Shown here piece after piece: positions 8,514 to 16,324 of a DNA stretch of 23,996 bases. The DNA lies in assembly GCA_030706105.1 (NCBI GenBank), contig JAUZPC010000005.1:1-23996 (forward strand), given 5' to 3'. The number at the start of each line of letters is the position of its first letter. Positions within the stretch are counted from its first letter, which is position 1. The position numbers were made by a program, and so were the translations under genes. The notes below the pieces were generated by a model. That model was not told where the DNA came from. It ran no database searches and worked only from the letters and a program-made list of their open reading frames with translations. This DNA is from Bacteroidota bacterium. GTDB lineage: Bacteria; Bacteroidota; Ignavibacteria; Ignavibacteriales; Ignavibacteriaceae.

Positions 8514-9758
8514 ATGAATAAAATAATTTTTTTGATAGCAGTCTGTTTATTCAAACAGGCTGCTCTTGCTCAGACGGATACTTTAACTTTAGCTAAAGCT
8601 ATTGAAACAGCTTTAGTTAATAATGGCAATATAAAAATTGCTCAACGTGAAGTCGTAAAAAATGAATATTCATTAAAAGAAACAAAGACAAATCTCTTTC
8701 CTACTATTTACGGCACGGCACATTATCTGTTTGCTCCCATTAACCTTTATAGCGAGGCAGTTACAAATGGTGGTGAATATGGTTTACAAGTCAGCACTTC
8801 CTATACAATATACGATGGGGATAAAAACAACGACCAGATCAATAAAGCAACCCTCAATATAAATAAGGCTGAATTATCTACTCAAAAAACGAAATCTGAT
8901 TTAAAATATGATATTCGATCAATTTACATTGAAATCAACAGGCTAAAAAGTGAATGCAATATTAGACAAAAGTCTGACTCTATATTTACAGAATATATAT
9001 CATTATTAAAACAGTTAAAATTGAGCGGAATTGCTTCCGAGGGTGATATTTTAAAAGCAGAAGTTGAATTCAATAATAACAATATTCTTTTCAGCACCCT
9101 TAAGCAAAATATTATTAAGTTGAAATATGCACTGAACAATATTATTGGTGTTAAAATAGATAAACAATTTGAAGTAACAGAACCTAATGAGATTGATTCT
9201 TTAAATAACGAAAGTAATCCCATAGATAATATTACAGATATAAAGTTAACTCAAAAAGAAATTGAACTTAGTAATTATGATATTCAGATTGCAAAAAAAG
9301 AAAAGCTGCCTACCGTCAATCTAAATGGCGATTTCGGCTTTCTTGGGATATATCCCAAAGAGTATTTACATAATGCGGGATTCTCAGTTGCAATATCTCT
9401 TTCTATACCATTATTTGATTGGGGTGCAATTGACTCAAGAATAAATCAATCCGAGATTTCCCGAGCGCAGAATGAGATAAAACTTGATGTACAAAAGCGG
9501 GAACTAAATACTGCCATTTTATCTTTTCAAAATGACATTAATTTAGCAAAGGAAAATATTGCTAAATACTCCTCAAATATCTCACTGGCTATAAATAACT
9601 ATAATAATGCCAAGTTAAGGTTTAAAGGCGGGGTTGGGTCTAACTTAGAAGTCTTGGATGCACATCAACTAATAGTTGAATCTGAAATAAATTTCAATAA
9701 TGCCATTGCTCAGTTAAGAAGTGCTAAATTCAATTTATTAAAAATATACGGCAATTAA
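8514..9758 (+). CDS. TolC-family outer-membrane efflux protein
   Basis: This is the outer-membrane channel of the tripartite pump encoded with the next two genes. The 414-residue protein has a signal peptide (cut after ALA at 17-19) and no lipobox cysteine at the cleavage site. The mature part begins TLTLAKAIETALVNNGNIKIAQ, the standard first helix of the OEP repeat. Two OEP repeats follow, roughly 25-205 and 235-410, each with long amphipathic helices joined by beta segments (YGLQVSTSYTIYDGD in the first, FSVAISLSIPLFDWG in the second). The end, GGVGSNLEVLDAHQLIVESEINFNNA, is the usual conserved helix. Length is near the low end for TolC/CusC proteins. It is 24 bases after the PepSY-like gene and 14 bases before the adaptor, so it is part of the same transcript. 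Confidence is high for family, low for substrate. Confidence 0.92.
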   Translation: MNKIIFLIAVCLFKQAALAQTDTLTLAKAIETALVNNGNIKIAQREVVKNEYSLKETKTNLFPTIYGTAHYLFAPINLYSEAVTNGGEYGLQVSTSYTIYDGDKNNDQINKATLNINKAELSTQKTKSDLKYDIRSIYIEINRLKSECNIRQKSDSIFTEYISLLKQLKLSGIASEGDILKAEVEFNNNNILFSTLKQNIIKLKYALNNIIGVKIDKQFEVTEPNEIDSLNNESNPIDNITDIKLTQKEIELSNYDIQIAKKEKLPTVNLNGDFGFLGIYPKEYLHNAGFSVAISLSIPLFDWGAIDSRINQSEISRAQNEIKLDVQKRELNTAILSFQNDINLAKENIAKYSSNISLAINNYNNAKLRFKGGVGSNLEVLDAHQLIVESEINFNNAIAQLRSAKFNLLKIYGN

Positions 9759-9772
9759 AGCGAATAATTACT

Positions 9773-10774
9773 ATGAAATTGATTAAAAATAGTTTAAATA
9801 TTTTTATTTACATATTCTTGTTTATAACTTTCTTTCCTTCCCTCTTTATAGGGTGCTCAAAAAAAGAGGATCCAGAAAAACAAGAAGAACAAATTGTTGA
9901 AGTTAAATCAGACGTTGTAAGGACGGGTGATATAGATATAATTGTAAAGGCAGCAGGAAGCGTGTCGGCCTATAAAAAATTTCAATTGAGCTCCTTTGTA
10001 TCCGGAATAGTTACAAAATTTAATTTTTATAATGGCGACATAATTAAAAAGGGTGAAACAATTTGTACTATAAGAACAAAGGAGTCGCAGGGAGAAATTT
10101 CAGGAGCTGAAAAGCTTTATAATAAAGCAGAAAATGATTCTCAAAAAAAAGAAGCCCTTGAACTTCTTAAAAATTCACAGAAAAATTCTAATGAAATCAA
10201 TATTGTTGCTCCTTTTACCGGGGTATTACTTAATAAAGTTAAAAATGCAGGTGAGTTAATTTCTGAGAATGAAGTAATTGGTTTATTAATAGATCCAAGT
10301 TCCCTAATATTTTTGGCCGATGTACCAGCTTCAGATATATCAAGAATTAAAATTGGAGAGAAAGTAGCCATTCAATTTCCATCTTTGCAAAACAAAAGAG
10401 TTGATGCTGTTGTTAAAAAGATTGAACCTCAGGTAAACGCAGTAACGCAAACTATTCCGGTTTATATAGATTTTTCTAACAAGTTTTCTGAATTAAGAAA
10501 TGCATTGTTTGGTGAAGCTTTTTTTAAAGTTGGAACTCATAAAAACACAACCATAGTTCCCTCAAAAGCTTTACTATATGATGATGAAAAAGATACCTAT
10601 AGTATATTTAAAATCTCAGATAATAAAATTGCAAAAAAGATTGCTATAAAGTTAATTGTACGAACGGATTCCAGCGCTGAAATATCAACTGAGGATATTA
10701 AAGCTGGCAATAAAATAATAATAGAAGGACACTACGGATTACCTGATTCAATTAAAGTAAGAATTACATTATGA
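9773..10774 (+). CDS. RND efflux membrane-fusion (adaptor) protein
   Basis: The adaptor joins the RND permease to the outer-membrane channel. The 333-residue protein has an N-terminal hydrophobic segment ending in LFIGCSKK; Cys28 makes a slightly irregular lipobox, so a lipoprotein anchor is likely. The lipoyl/barrel-sandwich halves are at about 65-100 (SSFVSGIVTKFNFYNGDIIKKGE) and 142-175 (INIVAPFTGVLLNKVKNAGE). The helical hairpin between them is short, about 38 residues. A beta-barrel follows (about 176-255), then a membrane-proximal domain ending GNKIIIEGHYGLPDSIKVRI. No His- or Met-rich metal-binding stretch like that of CusB/CusF is present. The ATGA junction with the permease overlaps by four bases, indicating coupled translation. 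This belongs to the AcrA/CzcB/HlyD family. Confidence 0.92.
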   Translation: MKLIKNSLNIFIYIFLFITFFPSLFIGCSKKEDPEKQEEQIVEVKSDVVRTGDIDIIVKAAGSVSAYKKFQLSSFVSGIVTKFNFYNGDIIKKGETICTIRTKESQGEISGAEKLYNKAENDSQKKEALELLKNSQKNSNEINIVAPFTGVLLNKVKNAGELISENEVIGLLIDPSSLIFLADVPASDISRIKIGEKVAIQFPSLQNKRVDAVVKKIEPQVNAVTQTIPVYIDFSNKFSELRNALFGEAFFKVGTHKNTTIVPSKALLYDDEKDTYSIFKISDNKIAKKIAIKLIVRTDSSAEISTEDIKAGNKIIIEGHYGLPDSIKVRITL

Positions 10775-13700
10775 GCTTATACTCGTTCTCAAGGAATCAT
10801 TCTAAAGCAATAATATTTTTTATATGTTTATTGGCTTTGTTAGGTATATATACTTCTACAAAAATGCCGATTTCAATTTTCCCCAATATTGATTTCCCCA
10901 GAATTGTAATTATAGCTGAAAGCGGAGAAGAACCTGCAGACAGAATTATGGTTACTATAACAAAGCCGCTGGAAGAAGCAATAAATTCTGTCCCCGGTGT
11001 AAGAAATGTCAGATCAGTTACCACAAGAGGCTCGGCAGAAATATCCATCAATTTTGATTGGGGAACCGATATAATTCTCACTCAATTACTTTTACAATCA
11101 AAAATTGCTGCTATCAGAAACACTCTACCATCTGACGCAGAGATACAAATTAATAGAATGAATGCCACCTTCTTCCCGATTATTGGCTATGAGCTTACAT
11201 CTGATACCAGGAGCCAGGTTGAGCTAAGAGACTTTGCACTTTATACAATCAGACCGGCTCTAAGCAGAATAAATGGAATTGCACAGATCCCAATTGTCGG
11301 TGGTAGGACGAGAGAATTTTTAGTTACTATTGATCCTCAAAGAATTACATCATATAATATAGATATCAGACATGTATCCGATATTTTAAGCAAAACAAAT
11401 AGTGTAAAAGCTTTAGGGCTGATTGATGCAAACTATAAATTATACCTGACATTGTCAGATAACATGCTTAAGACCTCTGAAGAAATAGGAAATATTGTCA
11501 TTTCAACTCAAGGTGGTACGCCAATATTTCTTAAAGATATTGCCAAAGTTTCAATTTCTGAAAAAGATGAGTACATAAAAGTTACAGGGAACGGGAAAGA
11601 AGCTGTTTTAGTAAATATTGTTAAACAGCCGGAGGGAAATACCCTACAAATTGCTAAGGATGTTAATAAAATTTTACTGGAGTTAAAGAAGCAAATTCCG
11701 GCTGATATAAAGATTCAATCCTTTTATGACCAGTCTGATTTGATAAGCGATTCTTTTAGCAGCGTTAGAGATAGCATTGCCATAGGAGTAGTTTTGGCTA
11801 TTATAGTAATGCTCCTATTTTTACGAAATTGGAGAATAACAATTATTGCTGCTGTTATTATCCCAACAACTGTAGCCATAACCATTATTCTTCTAAATTC
11901 ATTTAAGGAAACCTTAAATATTATGACATTAGGGGGAATTGCTGCTGCAATCGGATTAATATTAGACGATACAATAGTGATAGTTGAAAACATATTTAGA
12001 CATTTCCATAAAAACAAACAAAATATAAGCAGTGCAGTAAAGGATTCAATTAAAGAATTACTGCCCGCAGTTTTGGGTTCAAGCGCATCAACAATAGTAA
12101 TTTTTATTCCATTTGCCTTTCTGGGAGGAGTGACAGGAGCTTTTTTTAAATCACTTGCATTAACAATGGCATTAGCATTGTTTGTTTCGTTAATATTGTC
12201 ATTAATTTTAGCGCCAATTTTAGCTACAAAATTTGTCAAAGGAATTGATACAACCCAAATTAAAGAACATGAAGGGTTCATTTTAAAATATTATAATTTG
12301 GCTGTAACTTTTTTACTGAAGCATAGATTAATAATTATTCCATTTGTTATACTACTTGTAGGAATAAGTATATATGTTTTCACATTACTTGGCAGCGGAT
12401 TTATGCCGGAGATGGATGAAGGGGCTTTTATCCTGGACTATCTATCTCCTTCAGGAACCTCCTTAAATGAGACAAACAGAATGTTATCAGAATTAGAAAA
12501 ATATCTTTTAACCATTCCGGAAGTTGAGTCCTACTCAAGAAGGACAGGAACGCAGCTTGGCTTCTTTATTACCGAGCCAAACAATGGAGATTATCTTATT
12601 AAATTAAAAAAGAATAGAACAAGAAGTTCAGAAGAAATAATAAATGATATCCGTAGCAAAGTTGGGATTCAGTTTCCAGCTTTACAGATTGAATTCGGAG
12701 CTTTAATTGGAGATTTAATAGGAGATTTAACAAATGTTCCCTCCCCTATCGAAATCAAAATATTTGGTGATAATAAAGAATTAATTCACCAGAAGGCTAA
12801 AGAAACTGCAAAAATAATTTCATCAGTTAAAGGAGTAGTTGATGTCTCTGACGGAATTGTAATTAGCGGACCTGCCTATATAATTAACTATGACCAGGAA
12901 GCTATTGGCCGGGCAGGTTTATTGCCAATCGATATTCAGGAAACTTTAGAAAACAGCATTCAAGGCATTGAAGCGTGTCAAATTCAAAAAGGAGAAAAAG
13001 TAATAGGAGTACGAGTTCGATTAGCAGATGAATATCGTTTCAATATTGAAAAGCTCAAAACTATTGGGGTACCTCTCCCAAATGGCGGCAGCGTACCGCT
13101 AAATACTTTTGCAACAGTTAAAATTGATCCGGGGCAGTCAGAAATTGAAAGAGAAAACTTGAAACAAATGATTGCAGTAACGGCCAGAATTTCTGGAAGG
13201 GATCTTGGAAGTACAGTTCAGGATGTTAAGAAAGAACTTAATAAAAATTTAGTTGCCCCCAAAGAGATATCTATCCAATATGGAGGAACTTATGAAACAC
13301 AGCAAGAATCATTTAGAGATCTTTTATTAGTTCTATTAGCAGCTTCTTTATTAGTATTGATGGTTTTAGTAATTGAATTTGAATCGTTTTTTATTTCAGT
13401 TTCAATATTTTTTGTAGCGCTGCTCTCGCTCTCCGGTGTTGTATTTGCATTGTTTGTAACAGGCATTGCTTTTAATATTTCAAGTTTTATGGGAGCAATA
13501 ATGATAGTGGGCATTGTTGCTGAAAATAGTATCTTTTTGGTCCATTATTTTAAAAAATATCAAACAACTGGTTTATCGCCTCAAGAGGCTATTCTAAAAG
13601 CCTGCCATATTAGAACCAGACCAATCATAATGACAACATTAGCTGCTATTTTTGCATTATTGCCATTAGCATTAGGCTTGGGAGCCGGAGCGCAAATGCA

Positions 13701-13827
13701 GCAGCCATTGGCAATTGCTGTTATTGGAGGTTTCTCAATCTCAAGCATTTTATTACTTTTTATTTTACCGGTTTTACTTTCAAAATATAAATTTGCACTT
13801 ATTGACAAGAAAGACGAAACAACTTAA
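10771..13827 (+). CDS. RND-superfamily efflux permease
   Basis: This is the inner-membrane proton-driven pump of the tripartite system. At 1018 residues it has the standard duplicated plan: TM1 (about 12-30), a large periplasmic loop (31-335), TM2-6 (336-490), TM7 (520-540), a second loop (541-847) and TM8-12 (848-1005). The TM4 proton-relay segment reads GLILDDTIVIVENIFR with Asp399 and Asp400, like the AcrB pair Asp407/Asp408. The TM10-12 part (GIVAENSIFLVHYF, RTRPIIMTTLAAIFALLPLALG, GAQMQQPLAIAVIGG) is a mixture of HAE and CusA/CzcA-like features. Regions matching the CusA copper-binding methionines 623 and 672 carry no methionine (GFFITEPNNGDY, GDLIGDLTNVPSP), which argues against Cu/Ag export. 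Substrate is otherwise unknown. It is the last gene of the operon; a 241-base gap follows. Confidence 0.95.
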   Translation: MSLYSFSRNHSKAIIFFICLLALLGIYTSTKMPISIFPNIDFPRIVIIAESGEEPADRIMVTITKPLEEAINSVPGVRNVRSVTTRGSAEISINFDWGTDIILTQLLLQSKIAAIRNTLPSDAEIQINRMNATFFPIIGYELTSDTRSQVELRDFALYTIRPALSRINGIAQIPIVGGRTREFLVTIDPQRITSYNIDIRHVSDILSKTNSVKALGLIDANYKLYLTLSDNMLKTSEEIGNIVISTQGGTPIFLKDIAKVSISEKDEYIKVTGNGKEAVLVNIVKQPEGNTLQIAKDVNKILLELKKQIPADIKIQSFYDQSDLISDSFSSVRDSIAIGVVLAIIVMLLFLRNWRITIIAAVIIPTTVAITIILLNSFKETLNIMTLGGIAAAIGLILDDTIVIVENIFRHFHKNKQNISSAVKDSIKELLPAVLGSSASTIVIFIPFAFLGGVTGAFFKSLALTMALALFVSLILSLILAPILATKFVKGIDTTQIKEHEGFILKYYNLAVTFLLKHRLIIIPFVILLVGISIYVFTLLGSGFMPEMDEGAFILDYLSPSGTSLNETNRMLSELEKYLLTIPEVESYSRRTGTQLGFFITEPNNGDYLIKLKKNRTRSSEEIINDIRSKVGIQFPALQIEFGALIGDLIGDLTNVPSPIEIKIFGDNKELIHQKAKETAKIISSVKGVVDVSDGIVISGPAYIINYDQEAIGRAGLLPIDIQETLENSIQGIEACQIQKGEKVIGVRVRLADEYRFNIEKLKTIGVPLPNGGSVPLNTFATVKIDPGQSEIERENLKQMIAVTARISGRDLGSTVQDVKKELNKNLVAPKEISIQYGGTYETQQESFRDLLLVLLAASLLVLMVLVIEFESFFISVSIFFVALLSLSGVVFALFVTGIAFNISSFMGAIMIVGIVAENSIFLVHYFKKYQTTGLSPQEAILKACHIRTRPIIMTTLAAIFALLPLALGLGAGAQMQQPLAIAVIGGFSISSILLLFILPVLLSKYKFALIDKKDETT

Positions 13828-13868
13828 TTCATATAACTTTCTCAGGAAAAGTAGGTCTATTTGTGAAT

Positions 13869-13947
13869 ACCTTATAAGGTTACTGACTTAAATTATAGCA
13901 CAAATAATCTAGTAAAATTGCTATTATCTAAATAACTTATATAAGTT
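13869..13947. promoter_or_regulatory. two perfect palindromes upstream of the DUF1579 gene
   Basis: ACCTTATAAGGT (13869-13880) and AACTTATATAAGTT (13934-13947) are perfect palindromes of 12 and 14 bases that share CTTAT/ATAAG half-sites. Their centres are 66 bases apart, in the gap between the permease and the DUF1579 gene. They look like binding sites for a dimeric regulator rather than a terminator, since neither has a loop. Confidence 0.4.
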
Positions 13948-14017
13948 TTTGATGATTATGCTCTACTTCACATTTTGTCAATTTCCTCCAATATTGTTAT
14001 CTTAAATATATCATAAT

Positions 14018-14051
14018 TTCTAATAATTAGTAATCTTAACTTCTAATAATT
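14018..14051. repeat. 11-base direct repeat next to the DUF1579 ribosome site
   Basis: TTCTAATAATT occurs at 14018-14028 and 14041-14051, 23 bases start to start, just before the AAAAGGA ribosome site of the gene at 14069. It may be part of the promoter or an operator; both copies are AT-rich, so chance cannot be excluded. Confidence 0.3.
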
Positions 14052-14068
14052 TTCTAAAAGGAATAAGT

Positions 14069-14662
14069 ATGAAAAATTTTCTTTATTTATTGTTGTTCGT
14101 TACTATATTTATAACAATACCTGTTATAAATGCGCAGGAACAAAAAGATAACATGACCAAAGAACAAAAGGAAGCTCAGAAAATTTGGATGGAATACATG
14201 ACTCCCGGCTGGGCACATAAGATACTGTCAAACTCCGTTGGAGACTGGAAAGTCAAAATGACGTCTTGGATGGATCCTTCTATGGGAGCAACACAAGCCG
14301 AGGGTAATGCATCTGCTGAAATGGTTTTGGGTGGCAGATATGTTCAAATGAAATTTCATGGAAATTTTATGGGCATGCCTTATGAAGGTTTTAGCACGGA
14401 TGCTTATGATAACGCAAAGAACGTATTTATAAATACATGGATTGATAATATGGGAACAGGTTTGATGTATTCCGAAGGCAAATATGATGCAGCAACCAAG
14501 ACAATTAATTATGAAGGAAAAATGTTTAACCCGGTAACAAAAGCAGATGAGAAATACCGGGAAACCGTTAATTTTGCCGACAAGGACAAAATAATAATGG
14601 AAATGTTCAACATAAAAAATAATGAGGAATATAAATCACTGCATGTTGAATATACAAGATAA
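14069..14662 (+). CDS. secreted DUF1579-family protein
   Basis: This 197-residue protein has a Sec signal peptide (hydrophobic core LYLLLFVTIFITIPVI, likely cut after NA at 21-22). The mature domain matches the DUF1579 pattern: GDWKVKMTSWMDPSMG, then AEMVLGGRYVQMKFHG, GMPYEGFSTDAYDNAKNVF and TWIDNMGTGLMYSEGKYD. The family is a small beta-barrel-like fold of unknown biochemical function, found widely in soil and Bacteroidota-type bacteria. The start is supported by AAAAGGA nine or so bases upstream. It has its own upstream region with palindromes and direct repeats and ends in a strong hairpin terminator, so it is probably a single-gene transcript. No partner gene suggests its role. Confidence 0.82.
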   Translation: MKNFLYLLLFVTIFITIPVINAQEQKDNMTKEQKEAQKIWMEYMTPGWAHKILSNSVGDWKVKMTSWMDPSMGATQAEGNASAEMVLGGRYVQMKFHGNFMGMPYEGFSTDAYDNAKNVFINTWIDNMGTGLMYSEGKYDAATKTINYEGKMFNPVTKADEKYRETVNFADKDKIIMEMFNIKNNEEYKSLHVEYTR

Positions 14663-14690
14663 ATCGTATTTTCAAATATACCAGACTACT

Positions 14691-14737
14691 CCAGGGGTTC
14701 AGGTTCAAAGCTAAACCTGCACCCTTGGAACCTTTTT
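14691..14737 (+). terminator. intrinsic terminator of the DUF1579 gene
   Basis: CCAGGGGTTCAGGTT (14691-14705) pairs with AACCTGCACCCTTGG (14714-14728) over a 7-base loop, with one G-U and one mismatch. A run of five T begins at 14733. It is by far the most GC-rich segment nearby and fits a Rho-independent terminator. Confidence 0.8.
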
Positions 14738-14761
14738 AAAACAATTGAGGAATATTGAATA

Positions 14762-15121
14762 ATGCCTACTCACATTAAAAGCCCTTCCATAATTGAAGCT
14801 GCCGGGAATAAGCCAAAAATCATTGCTGAATATTTCGGCCGGGTTAATAGCAAAACAAATGAAATTAGCATTGCAAAAATGAACAGCCCGGAAGGCTGGG
14901 AAGAGCCTGGACAAACACCTGAATTTGATGAATTTACATTCGTGATAAAAGGTACTTTGAAAGTTGAAACGAAAGAATCTGAGTATCTTGTAAATGCAGG
15001 AGAAACAATTCTGGTAGAAAAAGACGAGTGGGTAAGGTATAGCTCCCCTTTTAATGGTGGTGCCGAATATATAGCAATCTGTCTGCCGGCCTTTTCTGTG
15101 GATACAGTGCATAGGGACTAG
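14762..15121 (+). CDS. small cupin-domain protein
   Basis: This is a 119-residue single-domain cupin, cytoplasmic with no signal peptide. The first cupin motif region reads PGQTPEFDEFTFVIKGTLKVE (about 49-69) and the second AGETILVEKDEWVRYSSP (79-96), followed by GGAEYIAICLPAF. The usual metal-binding HxH pair of motif 1 appears as Thr52 and Glu54, with Glu57 kept, and the motif-2 histidine is absent. So it either binds metal differently or is not a metal enzyme. Cupins of this size act as isomerases, dioxygenases or ligand sensors; no function can be assigned. GAGG at 14747-14750 is about 11 bases before the ATG. The gene lies between two terminators and is likely transcribed alone. Confidence 0.8.
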   Translation: MPTHIKSPSIIEAAGNKPKIIAEYFGRVNSKTNEISIAKMNSPEGWEEPGQTPEFDEFTFVIKGTLKVETKESEYLVNAGETILVEKDEWVRYSSPFNGGAEYIAICLPAFSVDTVHRD

Positions 15122-15147
15122 TCTATACAGATAATTCTTTAAAATTG

Positions 15148-15181
15148 AAAAGCAGGTAAAATTAATTTTATACCTGCTTTT
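15148..15181. terminator. bidirectional terminator between convergent genes
   Basis: AAAAGCAGGTA (15148-15158) and TACCTGCTTTT (15171-15181) are a perfect 11-base inverted repeat with a 12-base loop. The A- and T-runs at the ends make it functional on both strands. It sits between the + strand cupin and the - strand VOC gene, which converge here. Confidence 0.85.
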
Positions 15182-15208
15182 AACACCTGGGATAAGAATT
15201 GGACCTTA

Positions 15209-15616
15209 CTAATTTTCCTGAACCAGACTGAACCAGTTACCGGAATTGTCTTTGAAAACTGCTTCAATACCATATGGCCTTTTTTGCGGGGCCGAAGTGA
15301 ATTCAACACCCTTACTTTTAAGCTCTTCATAAGTATTTTTACAATCATTGGTTTTAAATACTCCCCCGCTGATAATCCCTTTTTTTATAAGTTCTCTAAA
15401 ATGATCTGCAACCTCTCCATTATACATCAATCCGGCTAAAATAGGCATTAAAACGATTTCTAAATCCTGCTGTCCTTTTGCTCCAACAGTAAGCCACCTG
15501 AATCCTTCCACCTCAGAGTCATTGCGCAGTTCTAAGCCAAGTTTATTAATATAAAAATTCATTGCCTCCTCTTGGTCCAATACATATACAATCGAGTGAG
15601 ATAATTTAAATATCAT
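15209..15616 (-). CDS. VOC (glyoxalase/bleomycin-resistance fold) protein
   Basis: This is a 135-residue single-domain protein on the minus strand with two beta-alpha-beta-beta-beta units. Typical features are the opening MIFKLSHSIVYVLDQEEAMNFY, the GLELRND turn, QDLEIVLMP in the middle, NTYEELKSKGVEF and the closing GIEAVFKDNSGNWFSLVQ. VOC members include glyoxalases, dioxygenases and antibiotic-binding proteins; the substrate is unknown. The ATG at 15616 is chosen because AAAGGA lies seven bases upstream and because a TTG at 15652 would add 12 residues not expected in the family. It is the only gene on the minus strand besides the transporter at the left edge, and it is divergent from the chemosensory operon. 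Confidence 0.85.
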   Translation of the reverse strand: MIFKLSHSIVYVLDQEEAMNFYINKLGLELRNDSEVEGFRWLTVGAKGQQDLEIVLMPILAGLMYNGEVADHFRELIKKGIISGGVFKTNDCKNTYEELKSKGVEFTSAPQKRPYGIEAVFKDNSGNWFSLVQEN

Positions 15617-15750
15617 AACCAAATCCTTTTTATAATAATTTGTACAATCCAAATGTAATTAAGTTAATAATGTTATTAGTAATAATTGTGACTATTTAGC
15701 TATAAGTGTTTAGTGAGTTCTACGTAATTGGTAATAATTTATTCTTAAAA

Positions 15751-15780
15751 TTGATAAGTCGCATTCCACAATACTATTTA
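15751..15780 (+). promoter_or_regulatory. candidate promoter of the chemosensory operon
   Basis: TTGATA (15751-15756) and TATTTA (15775-15780) are 18 bases apart in the AT-rich 241-base gap ahead of the first cheW gene. They resemble -35 and -10 elements. No other gene on this strand precedes the operon nearby, so a promoter must lie in this gap, but this exact site is a guess. Confidence 0.25.
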
Positions 15781-15857
15781 TATTGTTATTTGGTTGCATA
15801 TTATTTACATTTAATGATTATAATTAAATATAAATTATTAAATAATAAAGCTTTAAG

Positions 15858-16316
15858 TTGATTCCCTTACTGATTTTTGAAATAGGAAACAAGCATTATG
15901 CAGTACACTTGGAAGATGTAGTAAAAGTGTTTCATGCAGTTGCTGTATGCCCATTACCGGGTGCCCCGGATGTGGTCAGCGGTATTATTAATATGCATGG
16001 GGATATAATTCCGGTTTTAGATATCAGGAAAAGATTAAAAATTAAAGAAAAATCAATCTCCATCCATGATTCTTTTGTTTTGCTAAAAACGAAATCACGT
16101 TCATTTTGTATCATAGTGGATTCTGTTGATAAAAGCATTGATGTATCTGAAGATGATATAAAAGTAAAAGATAGTATTTGGCCCGGCCTGACTATTATTG
16201 ATAAAATTGTTTCTGTAACCGGCGAAATAATTTTAATAAATAATATAGAAAATTATTTTCTTCCTGGTGAAGAAGAGATTTTAGATAACTCTATTTCAGT
16301 TTACAATAACAAATAA
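15858..16316 (+). CDS. CheW-like coupling protein, first of two (WspB-like)
   Basis: CheW proteins link the chemoreceptor to the CheA kinase at the inner membrane. The 152-residue protein is a single CheW domain: IPLLIFEIGNKHYAVHLEDV, PDVVSGIINMHGDIIPVLDI, and FCIIVDSVDKSIDVSEDDI. At the position where E. coli CheW has the functionally important Arg62 in an N-L-R-G motif, this protein has His48 (NMHG), unlike the second CheW in the same operon. The start must be the TTG at 15858: an in-frame stop lies four codons upstream and the next Met is deep inside the domain. It is the first gene of the operon and ends eight bases before cheR. By position and content it corresponds to WspB. Confidence 0.86.
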   Translation: MIPLLIFEIGNKHYAVHLEDVVKVFHAVAVCPLPGAPDVVSGIINMHGDIIPVLDIRKRLKIKEKSISIHDSFVLLKTKSRSFCIIVDSVDKSIDVSEDDIKVKDSIWPGLTIIDKIVSVTGEIILINNIENYFLPGEEEILDNSISVYNNK

Positions 16317-16324
16317 TAGTATTT

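Noticed and set aside
11724..12281. 185-codon open frame on the minus strand inside the RND permease gene
   Set aside because: It is fully antisense to a conserved membrane region; the AIVN/IITAAII-type residues are what reverse-frame reading of a transporter gives. No ribosome site or family match.
10771..13827. Possible Cu/Ag pump (cusA) by operon resemblance to cusRS-cusCBA
   Set aside because: The two CusA Met sites checked are not Met, and no CusF-like or Met-rich adaptor segment is seen, so a metal-specific name is not justified.
14711..15112. 133-codon minus-strand frame opposite the cupin gene
   Set aside because: Covers the terminator hairpin and the whole cupin in antisense; composition is not protein-like.
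15139..15348. 69-codon minus-strand frame overlapping the end of the VOC gene
   Set aside because: Same strand but a different frame from the VOC domain, and it runs through the terminator.
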